Shown here: one piece after another, positions 55,983-64,000 of the stretch
Position numbering within the stretch: position 1 is the stretch's first letter
How the letters are laid out: each line of letters starts with the position of its first letter
Assembly: GCA_905220665.1 (NCBI GenBank)
Contig: CAJNAR010000003.1
Location: forward strand, 124,001-188,000
Direction: 5' to 3'
Origin: Albugo candida
Lineage: Eukaryota > Oomycota > Peronosporomycetes > Albuginales > Albuginaceae
Length of the DNA: 64,000 nt
The notes under the pieces: model-generated
The model's input: only the letters and a program-made list of their open reading frames with translations
Databases searched by the model: none
What the model was told of the DNA's origin: nothing
Program-made: the position numbers and the translations under genes

Positions 55983-57635
55983 TCAGAAAGAGTTCTGACG
56001 TATGAAATAATGAGAATTCGGGGAAGTGCTTGATATGTTTTGCTGGTGTTCCTCCAACAATCTTCGTAACGTGAAATTCGAGAACACTTGAAGCGTCGAG
56101 AGATGTGAGCCGGTCATCGGTGATATTGTGCTGGTCGAAAACCAATGCAATATTGCTTCCCGTTCGTACGTGTGCCCATCTGCTGCTACCACCGGATCGA
56201 CCATCAAACAACCAGTGATGGGACAAGTTAGCTGAAAATCTGTGCCTTTTTCGTTATGAGCGTCTTCCCTGCACTCTTCCTGTTGACCATTGTCTTCTCC
56301 AATTCGACTCAATGCAAGACGTTCTTCACGGCTTTTTTGTACGTCGTCGGACGTGAATGCATCGACAATGGCTGGTCTGTGTGTTGCTTCCAGCGTATCT
56401 CCAGCCATTTTACACCCTTCCAAGCAAAGATGCTGTCGTGAGTCCCATGCGTAAAAAGTTTTGATCAACTCCTCTTTGATTCTTCCGGCAGCTTCACGAC
56501 TTCCGCAAATGCAGCTCTCCAAACCGGCTTCAATACCATTCAAATACACCTCGTTCAAAGTTGTACGTGCAGTATGAGCGACGAGACTTGCGCCAATCTT
56601 GCAGAGCACAAACGTTTGTTTCATAGACTTGCGATTAGAATCCGGCAAGGAGCGCCATATTTCTTCGAGCTGGAGGAATGCCAAATTCTGTCGGACAAAC
56701 CTAAAGTGGTTTTCAAACTCAAGGTGGGCAGTATCTATTTGAGATGGACGAGATACCACTACGACCAAGTTTCGATGGATTTCAAAGGACACCACCCATT
56801 TCTCACCACTTTTCCAGTGCACGAAAACGCGATCTTGGAAGCAGGAAACAACCTCTAGATTTGCACACATTGGAACCAATTTGCCGTAGTAATCCATGCC
56901 TCCATATCCCGCGATACGAACGATGTCGCCTCTTTTCGGAGCCATACCTGTCACATCGAAATGCAAACCGAGCTGAATTTGACCAGCATCACGGTGTACA
57001 TCATCACGAAGGGTATACCACGATCGGTAGCTTGATGATGAAGATAATATACATGGTAGTAAGGGCACTAGAACTTGTCCGATTTGCTTGTCTTCCTGCA
57101 TATTCTCACTTCCTCCAGCATTACTCTCGTCGTTCATTCGAGCTCTATGGTACACTCGAAGCAATAGTTCTGGGTAACATGGATGATATGCGACTGAATT
57201 AGTTTTCTCATTTGGAATTTTGCTGTGGTGATACATAGACGACGACAAATGAGGTGAAAGACTTTGAGCAATGTCTTGATCTGTGGGTAAAGGAACTTGC
57301 AAGAATCCGGTTTCTTTCCATGACGGATTCAATGTTTGTTTTTTTGCTGTCGTGAGGTAAGTTTCTGTCGATACAGATAATGAAATGAATGGATTCGAGT
57401 AACTAGGAGTCCATTTTAGCAAGCTTCCCAACACAGCAGGAAGCAAATTGCATGCATTCAAAACTTCTACTTTCAAAATACCACCACATAGATGAGAGTT
57501 TTTTGAAAGATTTTTCATGTTTGCGATAGCGCTGTTCTCATGTTTGCCCACTTTCGCACTGCTATGGACACGAAGCATTTTTCTTCTTGAAGACGCCTGA
57601 GGTCGCGATATGAGAAAAGCTATGAACCACACCAA
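55983..57635 (-). CDS. C2-domain U-box ubiquitin ligase
   Basis: 550 residues; a second ATG at 57578 (MLRVHSSAKVGKHENSA) is the likelier start. Residues about 50-240 form a C2 domain: GGILKVEVLNACNLLPAV, SNPFISLSVSTETYLTTAKK, QTLNPSWKETGFLQVPL and ELLLRVYHRARMNDESN. The middle (LGLHFDVTGMAPKRGDIVRI through EIHRNLVVVVSRPSQID) aligns with the second half of the C2 protein at 42889-43926. The C-terminus is a U-box: LTCPITGCLMVDPVVAADGH, TYEREAILHWFSTSTISPMT then NFTLRRLLEEH, which recruits E2 enzymes without zinc. So it may be a membrane-targeted E3 ligase. The architecture is seen; targets are unknown. Confidence 0.9.
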   Translation of the reverse strand: MVWFIAFLISRPQASSRRKMLRVHSSAKVGKHENSAIANMKNLSKNSHLCGGILKVEVLNACNLLPAVLGSLLKWTPSYSNPFISLSVSTETYLTTAKKQTLNPSWKETGFLQVPLPTDQDIAQSLSPHLSSSMYHHSKIPNEKTNSVAYHPCYPELLLRVYHRARMNDESNAGGSENMQEDKQIGQVLVPLLPCILSSSSSYRSWYTLRDDVHRDAGQIQLGLHFDVTGMAPKRGDIVRIAGYGGMDYYGKLVPMCANLEVVSCFQDRVFVHWKSGEKWVVSFEIHRNLVVVVSRPSQIDTAHLEFENHFRFVRQNLAFLQLEEIWRSLPDSNRKSMKQTFVLCKIGASLVAHTARTTLNEVYLNGIEAGLESCICGSREAAGRIKEELIKTFYAWDSRQHLCLEGCKMAGDTLEATHRPAIVDAFTSDDVQKSREERLALSRIGEDNGQQEECREDAHNEKGTDFQLTCPITGCLMVDPVVAADGHTYEREAILHWFSTSTISPMTGSHLSTLQVFSNFTLRRLLEEHQQNISSTSPNSHYFIRQNSF

Positions 57636-57855
57636 TAACTGTCAAATACCTCACCCATTTATTAACTTAAATTTTTGGGGTTTGAAAAAGATTTTTGATG
57701 TGTGATAAAGTGTTGAAATAATGTGAAGATAGAATACTCCACGAGCCTTGATATCTGAAGCTGTGCGCCTGTTTCTATTTATGTGTTTTTACTTCCAATA
57801 TATTTAATAAATTGATGCATTTGACAAAACTTAGTGTGACACCGGCCAGGAAAAT

Positions 57856-57927
57856 GGCCTTGTGGTCTAGTGGTATGATTCTCGCTTAGGGTGCGAGAGG
57901 TCCCGGATTCGATCTCCGGCAAGGCCC
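57856..57927 (+). tRNA. tRNA-Pro (anticodon AGG)
   Basis: 72 nt with complete cloverleaf. Acceptor stem GGCCTTG pairs with CAAGGCC, D arm GGTCTAGTGGTATGATT, anticodon stem CTCGC/GCGAG with loop TTAGGGT (AGG at 57888-57890), and T arm CCGGATTCGATCTCCGG. Discriminator C at 57927, CCA not encoded, as in eukaryotes. No intron. A T-rich run just downstream (CCCTTTT) fits RNA polymerase III termination. Confidence 0.96.
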
Positions 57928-58766
57928 TTTTGATTGATGGGTTCGTGAACGAACACGGCGACTATCTCTGATGCGAACCGAGCCAAGGAGGATGGCTATA
58001 CGTGTCACAGCTTGTAAACGCAGAAATATGTACTCGGCTGGATCCTTTTCCAATGACTACAGTTCAATGTTTGCCTGTAACAAGCTCAATAGAAACAGCA
58101 TCAGCGTCGGAAAGTTGAATCGGCATATACCGGCACACTCATGTAAAGGTTGTCGGCACGAAAAGGTACTCAGTCCATTTGACAATTTGACATGACCTGT
58201 ACACACGATGGACAATACTCAAGGCTCGCATTGTGTCTCATTTGGCACCTAGCAGTCTTGTAACATTCTCCGTTGTGCTATCATTTTAGCATAATTTTGT
58301 CGTTGTTGTATTTTGACTTGTTTCCATCGATAAACGCTTTGTGCGCCGCACACTGCTCTGACCATTTGTCTCCAGGACATGATACATCACTTCATTGTTT
58401 CCATATGAAAGCAATCGTGTGTATCTAGAAGCAGGACGTTTTCAATGTGAATAAGAAAGCACATTCTATCACTGCAAAGGAGATAAGCCTAGGAGTCCAC
58501 GCAGGTGATTATGAAAAGATCGCATTTAAAGTTGCACTCCGAGTCTTTCGCGCTCGGTTGAAGTTCGCGAACAGGTCAATACTGACCGTACCGGTATACC
58601 TATAACCGAAGATATGATACGAATGCATGATTATGAGTGCCGTTACTGCGCCATCTAACTTTATACAGCAAAAATTTGTGTCAGAATTCGTTTCGAAAAG
58701 AAGAAGTACCAATGTAACCGCACGAGTGTGCACAAGTTGATGGCATTTTGCATTCTTTAAAGAAGT

Positions 58767-59613
58767 ATGCAGTTCGTCTCGCTGATACTTGCCGCTGCTT
58801 TGGATCGGATTGTGGGTCATTCGGACCATTTGCATTGGGGATATTCGGATGCCAATTTGGGGCCAACGGAATGGAGTAAACAATTTGCGCAGTGCGGATC
58901 GTCGAATTCTCTGCAGTCTCCCATTGACATCGTATCCAATGAAACCATTCCAGTGAAAACAGTCTCTCCGTTCAAATACTTTGGCAAATGTGTCATGAGA
59001 AATGTCACGAAGCTGCCGTACTCTTACGTGGTGTACTTGAGGAATTCATCGTGTGGAGTAATTCGTGAGGGAAAACGATATGCGCTGCTACAAATTCATC
59101 CACATGTACCAGCGGAGCACAGAATCGATGGAAGGCAGCACGACGCAGAGATTCATTTTGTTCACAGCAATTCAGAGGCAAAACTCTTCGTAATTGCGGT
59201 TTTGCTTGAAAAATATGATTCAAGTGAGAGATGGATTTCTCGGTATATAAAAATGCTTGAAACATTTCAAGGAGAAGAAAAGCCTTACGAGGACAATATG
59301 TACGTTCTTTATTGAGGTCTACCGTACCAGATGTAATCTTTGCTAATGTAGGGACTTCTTCAGAGGGATCACTTCCCTATTGAAAAGGAAATCAAATTTG
59401 TTCTCGTATACTGGAGGCTTGACAACACCTCCTTGTACTGGTGGTGTTACATTTATGGTTCTATCCGAACCTATGCGCGTCTCACGAAAAGACTTTGCTC
59501 GATTGATGCATTACCAGGAAAGCCTCGTTCTATCTCAGGATGGGAAAAATGCTCGGCCTCTCCAGCCGTTAAATGATCGCAAAGTCTACTCTTTTATTAT
59601 GAAGTTACCTTGA
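58767..59613 (+). CDS. Secreted alpha-carbonic anhydrase, two exons
   Basis: Exons 58767-59299 and 59352-59613, joined by a 52-bp intron (GTACGT...TAG), give 264 residues. The start MQFVSLILAAALDRIVGHS is a signal peptide, so it acts outside the cell or in the secretory path, interconverting CO2 and bicarbonate. Family marks: HLHWGYSDANLGPTEW, NSLQSPIDIVSNETI, then zinc ligands in ALLQIHPHVPAEH (two His) and AEIHFVHSN (third His), and YTGGLTTPPCTGGVTFMVLS with the catalytic-site Thr. All ligands appear present, so it is probably active. A decayed copy lies at 25170-25966. Confidence 0.93.
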
Positions 59614-59649
59614 TAGCTTGATTGAGTTTTTGTAGAGTAATTGTCGATG

Positions 59650-60333
59650 ATAGCTGACGTATTTGGATGAAATGCATTACGACCTTAAGGAATGGTCCAA
59701 TATCTCTTTTAAAAACCAGCTATGTATTATATGGGAATTGATCGGGAGATACTAGTCACCGTTATAATGCCTGTAGGCACCTCCAAAAGACTCGGTGTTA
59801 GTTCTCTCATGAGTTTGCATGCAATTTTACGCATATAGAGTTTGCGCTTGACAATGGTTAAGTACTAAACCAAAGAAATCGTCGCATAACTGTCTGCAAC
59901 GTTTTATAAAAAGAGGTACAATCGCCATCATGAAGCGACGTTTCTTGGAAGCTTTTTGCGTGCTCACTTCAGAAGGTGATACCTGTGCCCAATCAAAACA
60001 TACTACAAAGGCAGTCGAATTACGCTGAAAGAAGTAGAGCAGTTTTTGCAGATTTAGCACCAGCTCTTTCTTTTTGTCAACAAGTCGCCCAGTGGTTGAG
60101 TCTCATTTAATCAACGCTTTCACCTCTATCAACACTGAGGGTAAAGAACAGGTAAGCTCCGCTTCTGCACGCTTTTTGTTTCGTAAAACTCTTCGCAAGT
60201 TTCTGAGTCGAATTGATCACTTAGTAAGCACAAGACGATAAATACGCCCACAAGTCTCTCTCCTCTTCTTCTTTTCTGCTTCGGACGTGAAGAGAACCAA
60301 GAGGCTACGGATCGGTTTTTGTAGAGTGCTTTC
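59650..60333. other. Spacer between carbonic anhydrase and its neighbour
   Basis: About 720 bp without a convincing gene. The spacing between the same two genes in the decayed copy (24420-25170) is nearly equal, so the spacer was duplicated as well. Confidence 0.5.
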
Positions 60334-61272
60334 ATGAATGAAGGGTTCTTCGGAGATGTGCAGCAAGCTGATAGATCGCCAGATTTAGCGGACATGATGT
60401 TTGACTTGGATGAAGAACTCGAAAACTTACCGTCAGAAAGAACTTTTACATCCTCAGACATGCAGGTAGACAGTTACTTTCCAATGGAAGATCTTTCACG
60501 CCCTTCCAATCCTATGGCATATTTGTTGGAAAACCAACAAGAAGATGTACTTCCTGACCGGGGTATGGGAATTCATATGCGTCATTTTGTATCAGTTGCT
60601 CCTTCGGATGCAAAATTGCGTGACGGTACCTACCATCAATTCCATAATGATACAGCTGGAACATTACGAGACGCTAGCGATGACTTCACCACACTATGTC
60701 AAGTCGATGGCGGGAATTATGGGAGAAAACGAAAAATCGAAAAGTTGGAAGCGTTTGACTCATCGACAGTCATTCCAGTTCGAAGAGTAAAACCTCGAGC
60801 TACACGATCGTTGTATCAAGCGTTTGCTGGAAATATGGTGGTGAAAACCGGATCAGCGCAGCCTTTAACCAGTCATGTCGAATGCTCCGATCACATAAAG
60901 CAGAGTAAGAAAGAAGAAGATGCAGCAGGATCATCCGTTGGATCTTTTTCCTATTTGAAAATTGATACCACAGTCAGAAAAGCATCTTTTCACGATAGAG
61001 TTTATCGGAGGGCAAGCGCATCAATTGATATACCGACAAAGAACTCGCGGTCGTCACGTGATCGTTCAGGACTGGAAGGATACGACAACTTGAAAAGCTC
61101 CTCCCTCAGCAATTCGAGGGCTCCGATTTCTTCTTCATCTTGGAGAGCACCAGCATCGTGCTTTGAGTACTTTTGTCGTAGTAGTCACGATATCTCTTCT
61201 CCTCTTCGACTACGTTTCCAGAATTTACTGGTCCGATCGTTCGGCCGCACCGGAAGCTTTGATGCGGCTTAA
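60334..61272 (+). CDS. Hypothetical Ser-rich protein, intact copy of a duplicated gene
   Basis: 312 residues in one exon from the ATG at 60334 (MNEGFFGDVQQADRSPDLAD). Acidic N-terminus (MMFDLDEELENLPSERTFTS), a possible nuclear-localisation-like GRKRKIEKLE, a basic segment VRRVKPRATRSLYQAF, and a Ser/Arg-rich C-terminus (SSSLSNSRAPISSSSWRA). No signal peptide, no transmembrane segment, no family recognised. It lies downstream of the carbonic anhydrase on the same strand. The partial copy at 23890-24420 retains the parts around RHFVSVA and VKPRATR, which suggests a real coding gene. Confidence 0.72.
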   Translation: MNEGFFGDVQQADRSPDLADMMFDLDEELENLPSERTFTSSDMQVDSYFPMEDLSRPSNPMAYLLENQQEDVLPDRGMGIHMRHFVSVAPSDAKLRDGTYHQFHNDTAGTLRDASDDFTTLCQVDGGNYGRKRKIEKLEAFDSSTVIPVRRVKPRATRSLYQAFAGNMVVKTGSAQPLTSHVECSDHIKQSKKEEDAAGSSVGSFSYLKIDTTVRKASFHDRVYRRASASIDIPTKNSRSSRDRSGLEGYDNLKSSSLSNSRAPISSSSWRAPASCFEYFCRSSHDISSPLRLRFQNLLVRSFGRTGSFDAA

Positions 61273-62020
61273 ATCGTGATGAGAATCTTGCAAACAGCCT
61301 CTGTACGAGTCTAAATGCAAGTGTTATTTTGGTTATGTTGACTGATCCTGCCAAAAGAAGTGATAGTCTTTATCGTAGCCGTCGTGTTTTAGTCAATCCA
61401 ACGAGCAGATTTGTTGACAAATATAATTGAAAAAATTTCTTAGAGAGCAATGCTGTGCACGATGTTACACTATACACTACCCATCTTGCTGTCCTAATCG
61501 TTTCCACATATGGATATTTGACAGTAAAGTACTAATGGTACAGATGGAGAGGTTTTGGCATTTATACATTCCATCAGTGTCGAGAAGCAATATCAGCGGC
61601 TGTGGGAGTGATCGAGCATCGGAAAATGTCCTTGTTCATGTCTAGAACTGAATATGGTGTCCTTCGGTAAGTATTTGATGTTAACGGGGCTACAAGGTCC
61701 AATTGGATCAAGCGCAGTGGTAATCACTCACGCGTGTACGCCACTTGCTAGTCTTGCTTGAATAAAACAAAGCTGCATCTCACTATGCGCTGGGCAGCTG
61801 CAGCGACTGCGCAGGGATAAGAGAGTATGCACGAATTGGGCCCGGTAACCCAGATACTCTCATACGAAAGGGTAAACTGGGAAATGTCCAGCATTTTTCG
61901 GGCGGATGAAAGGGGACGAACATTAGCGCGGTAGCTGAAAATAATTTTGCTTCAATATCACAAAGCACGCATGTAAGAAATGTAAATGGGCATTATTCAC
62001 GACGTTGTAAGCTCAGGCTT
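61273..62020. other. No gene seen
   Basis: Frames are short and unrecognised; no repeat noticed. Confidence 0.45.
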
Positions 62021-62037
62021 GAGTACGCTTTGGTACT

Positions 62038-62230
62038 TAAGAATATTGGTGAAAGCACGCATTCGACAATACTGAACGTTGTAACTTGCTAGATTTCGAG
62101 GTAAAGCATGCTCTCGTACACTTCTTTATCTGGCAATGGTGTGCTTGTGTACTTGAAGAGAATGCAGAAGCAAGCATTCTAGAATACTGGAAGGTGTAAC
62201 TTGCCCAACTTTCTAAACACAGCATAATGT
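62038..62230 (+). repeat. Two copies of the upstream repeat of the secreted family
   Basis: GAAAGCACGCATTCGACAAT then GTAACTTGCTAGATTTCGAG (near 62050), and GCAGAAGCAAGCATTCTAGA then GTAACTTGCCCAACTTTC (near 62165). These are the reverse complement of the units at 22285-22760, placed in the same orientation relative to the following family fragment. Confidence 0.7.
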
Positions 62231-62360
62231 ATCCACTTGAAATATACGGGATAACATACGCTGTCCTTTTGCTCGGGGTATTACCAGCATATCATCATTC
62301 TGTGTTCGTTGAAACATATCCTAGAACCACCTACAGAATTCCCTTGATTTGACCAACCTG
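62227..62360 (+). pseudogene. Secreted pepsin-like family, 5' fragment (copy 5)
   Basis: ATG at 62227 gives MYPLEIYGITYAVLLLGVLP, matching the signal peptide of member 1 (TYAVLVLGMLPAS), then AYHHSVFVETYPRTTYRIPL and a stop. No further family sequence was found downstream, so only the leader and first residues remain. Confidence 0.6.
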
Positions 62361-64000
62361 AAGGTAGCGTATACTGTATTGATTACTCCTCTTCATAGAG
62401 AAAATAATTCAAGCTGAGACCATAGCATGTTTGAGAAGAAAAGAAGATCTCCGCTACCAATTTCCCACATTGTCCCAAATATGTTGATGAGAAGCTCTCC
62501 ACTTGATCATGCATGGTTCATCGAGGAATGGAGCGACCAAACTTTCCTTTTCATTAATCACGCATTGTGACTACGTTAGTCAAGCTTTCTTCAGTATCGA
62601 GTACAAAACTCTGGCGATTTACGCACTACGTGCTACTATCGCCCTACAAGTAAGAAAAAGTATTTAGAAATAGTCCATCCTACCTCTCACTTTATCGTAA
62701 ATGTACTTTGCAGGTAGCGTCATTTCAGCAAGTTGCGAGTATGCGCATACGAATGGTGTAAAAAGTAGTCGAATATGAATTTCTAGATGCCCAGGCTTCT
62801 TCATGATAATACGCACAGAAAAGTGTTTCATCAATGTACGTGCGTAAGTTTATAAATGGTGGCTCTATATTATATGACAGAATTTGTTAACGACGTAATA
62901 GCTATCCCGCATGGGTATTACTGAGCCTAAAGATATCAGCGAAATGTTGACGGTAGGGCTGGTCAAGATTAACAAATGCTGTATATTACTACGTCAAGCT
63001 TCGAGACTTTTGATCGTGATAAGTACAACTGAGCTCTATTCACCAGGCCTGACAATCTTGATGAAATATTATCTGATGCAACGAAACATCAAATATAGTA
63101 AATATTCAGCAACATTTAACAATGACAGAAAAACGTCCTCGCAAAAAATGACCCAATTGCGATACAAACTCCCCACCATTCGTATTACTTGTCCTTACAA
63201 GCTGCTTTGCTTCTTGAGTTTTGCATGGAAAGAATCCTCTTAGTAACACGGCTCGTGTTACGATCGTTTCTTCTTAGCTTCAAAGCGTTTGGCGTGTATA
63301 TTTTCCAAGCACATTTTGACTGGCCCATTTACCAATTTGATCTTTAGTCGGTCACGGCATGTTGGCGATTATTCGCTTGCCCACTCTTTCAGATTCGTAT
63401 CATCGTTTTCATTGCTAATGATAAATCGAATCGAAGAAGAAAACAAATTCTAATAGATCGGAGGTGGCTGCGAAAGTGAGTTGTAAAGATGCAGTTGTCG
63501 TCGTTTAGAAACCAAGCTTGCCTTGTGTTCGAGTATCACGAAACAGGTCCGATTAATAAGCATCTGATCATAGAACAGTCTGACCCACGTAACCATTCTT
63601 TTGCATGTACGGCTTCCATCAGTGTGCTTTCCAACCTCGTCGCCAGTACTACAACATTTTCGGTAGTCGTAATCTGGTTTAGTGATGCCCTACTCAATTG
63701 CTCTGACTCGAATACGTCTTGGTGGATTTGGGTCGAGTTCTTTTTGTAGATTGCGTGAGGAAATCAGTAAGTGATCTTGGCCAGCATGGAATATTCAACT
63801 GTAATATATGAGGTTCTAAAAGACTTTCGACAGTTTGTCTACAGATCCTCTTTGCTTGCCACAGTTGTCATGACTTGAATCCAAAACCAGTCCAACTTTG
63901 TGAATCTTGGTAGAAAAAAAGGCGATCGAGACGGTAAGCAACACATCCTGCTGAATCAATTCAAGCAAGAAAGAGATGTCCAATTGTGAGGCGAATGTTC
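62361..64000. other. No recognised gene to the window end
   Basis: Frames at 62911-63243 (+) and 63489-63749 (+) have no resemblance to known proteins and may be chance or lineage-specific. No RNA gene or repeat was noticed. Confidence 0.4.

Noticed and set aside
62911..63749. Two plus-strand frames at the window end as genes
   Set aside because: No family, no signal peptide and no flanking exon; not better than chance frames in AT-rich DNA.
1..64000. RxLR, Crinkler or CHxC effector genes
   Set aside because: I looked for an RxLR-EER pattern, an LFLAK-type start or a CHxC motif after a signal peptide and saw none that was convincing.
1..64000. CRISPR array, bacterial operon or phage features
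   Set aside because: No regularly spaced short repeats with unique spacers, and the genes have spliceosomal introns, a eukaryotic tRNA and eukaryotic retroelements.

Overview
The window reads as nuclear DNA of an oomycete, most probably a white-rust (Albugo-type) genome. The organism call is inference. It rests on very short GT-AG introns (46-66 bp, donors such as GTAAGT, GTATGT and GTACGC, acceptors TAG or CAG), an AT-leaning composition, oomycete-style Copia, Gypsy and MULE remnants, and housekeeping proteins with protist-like architectures (SYLF, C2/U-box, IQ/TPR, YTH, XPA). There are no bacterial operons and no CRISPR array.

1-16.7 kb is a transposon graveyard. A broken Copia element (+, 1-about 4180) abuts a Gypsy-like gag/protease/early-RT remnant (-). 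That remnant is split by a second Copia element (-, 5516-9903) which still has both about 147-bp LTRs. Next come a decayed DDE transposase (-, 11.3-13.3 kb), a MULE with recognisable terminal inverted repeats but a mutated catalytic Glu (+, 13.5-15.5 kb), a large inverted repeat carrying a broken transposase zinc knuckle on both arms, and a tandem AT-rich repeat.

16.7-36.5 kb is gene-poor. Its one clear intact conserved gene is methylmalonate-semialdehyde dehydrogenase in seven exons (26.2-28.1 kb). It also holds three members of a secreted family with a pepsin-like C-terminal domain (21.0-22.1 kb intact; 33.0-34.2 and 34.8-35.9 kb broken and head to head). A decayed inverted duplicate of a carbonic anhydrase plus hypothetical-gene block lies at 23.9-26.0 kb.

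36.5-45.3 kb is compact and entirely on the minus strand: COX15 (heme A synthase), a SYLF-domain protein, an insulysin-like M16 metalloprotease, a C2-domain protein and a three-exon hypothetical gene. 46.4-57.6 kb carries a fourth pepsin-like family member (with an unusual 38-bp intron or a frameshift), a YTH-domain RNA-binding protein, a TPR/IQ protein, a coiled-coil protein, an XPA-type repair protein and a C2/U-box ubiquitin ligase. 57.9-61.3 kb has tRNA-Pro(AGG), an intact secreted alpha-carbonic anhydrase and its hypothetical neighbour, which is the source-like copy of the 24-26 kb duplicate. The end of the window is gene-poor but carries a fifth 5' fragment of the secreted family.

The most interesting theme is the secreted family. 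Its members share a signal-peptide block and pepsin-like C-terminal motifs but show no obvious N-terminal DTG/DSG catalytic motif. At least two copies are preceded by the same repeat unit, about 120 bp and in tandem at one locus, as if coding region and promoter spread together. The second theme is the inverted segmental duplication of the carbonic-anhydrase block, with one copy intact and one decaying.
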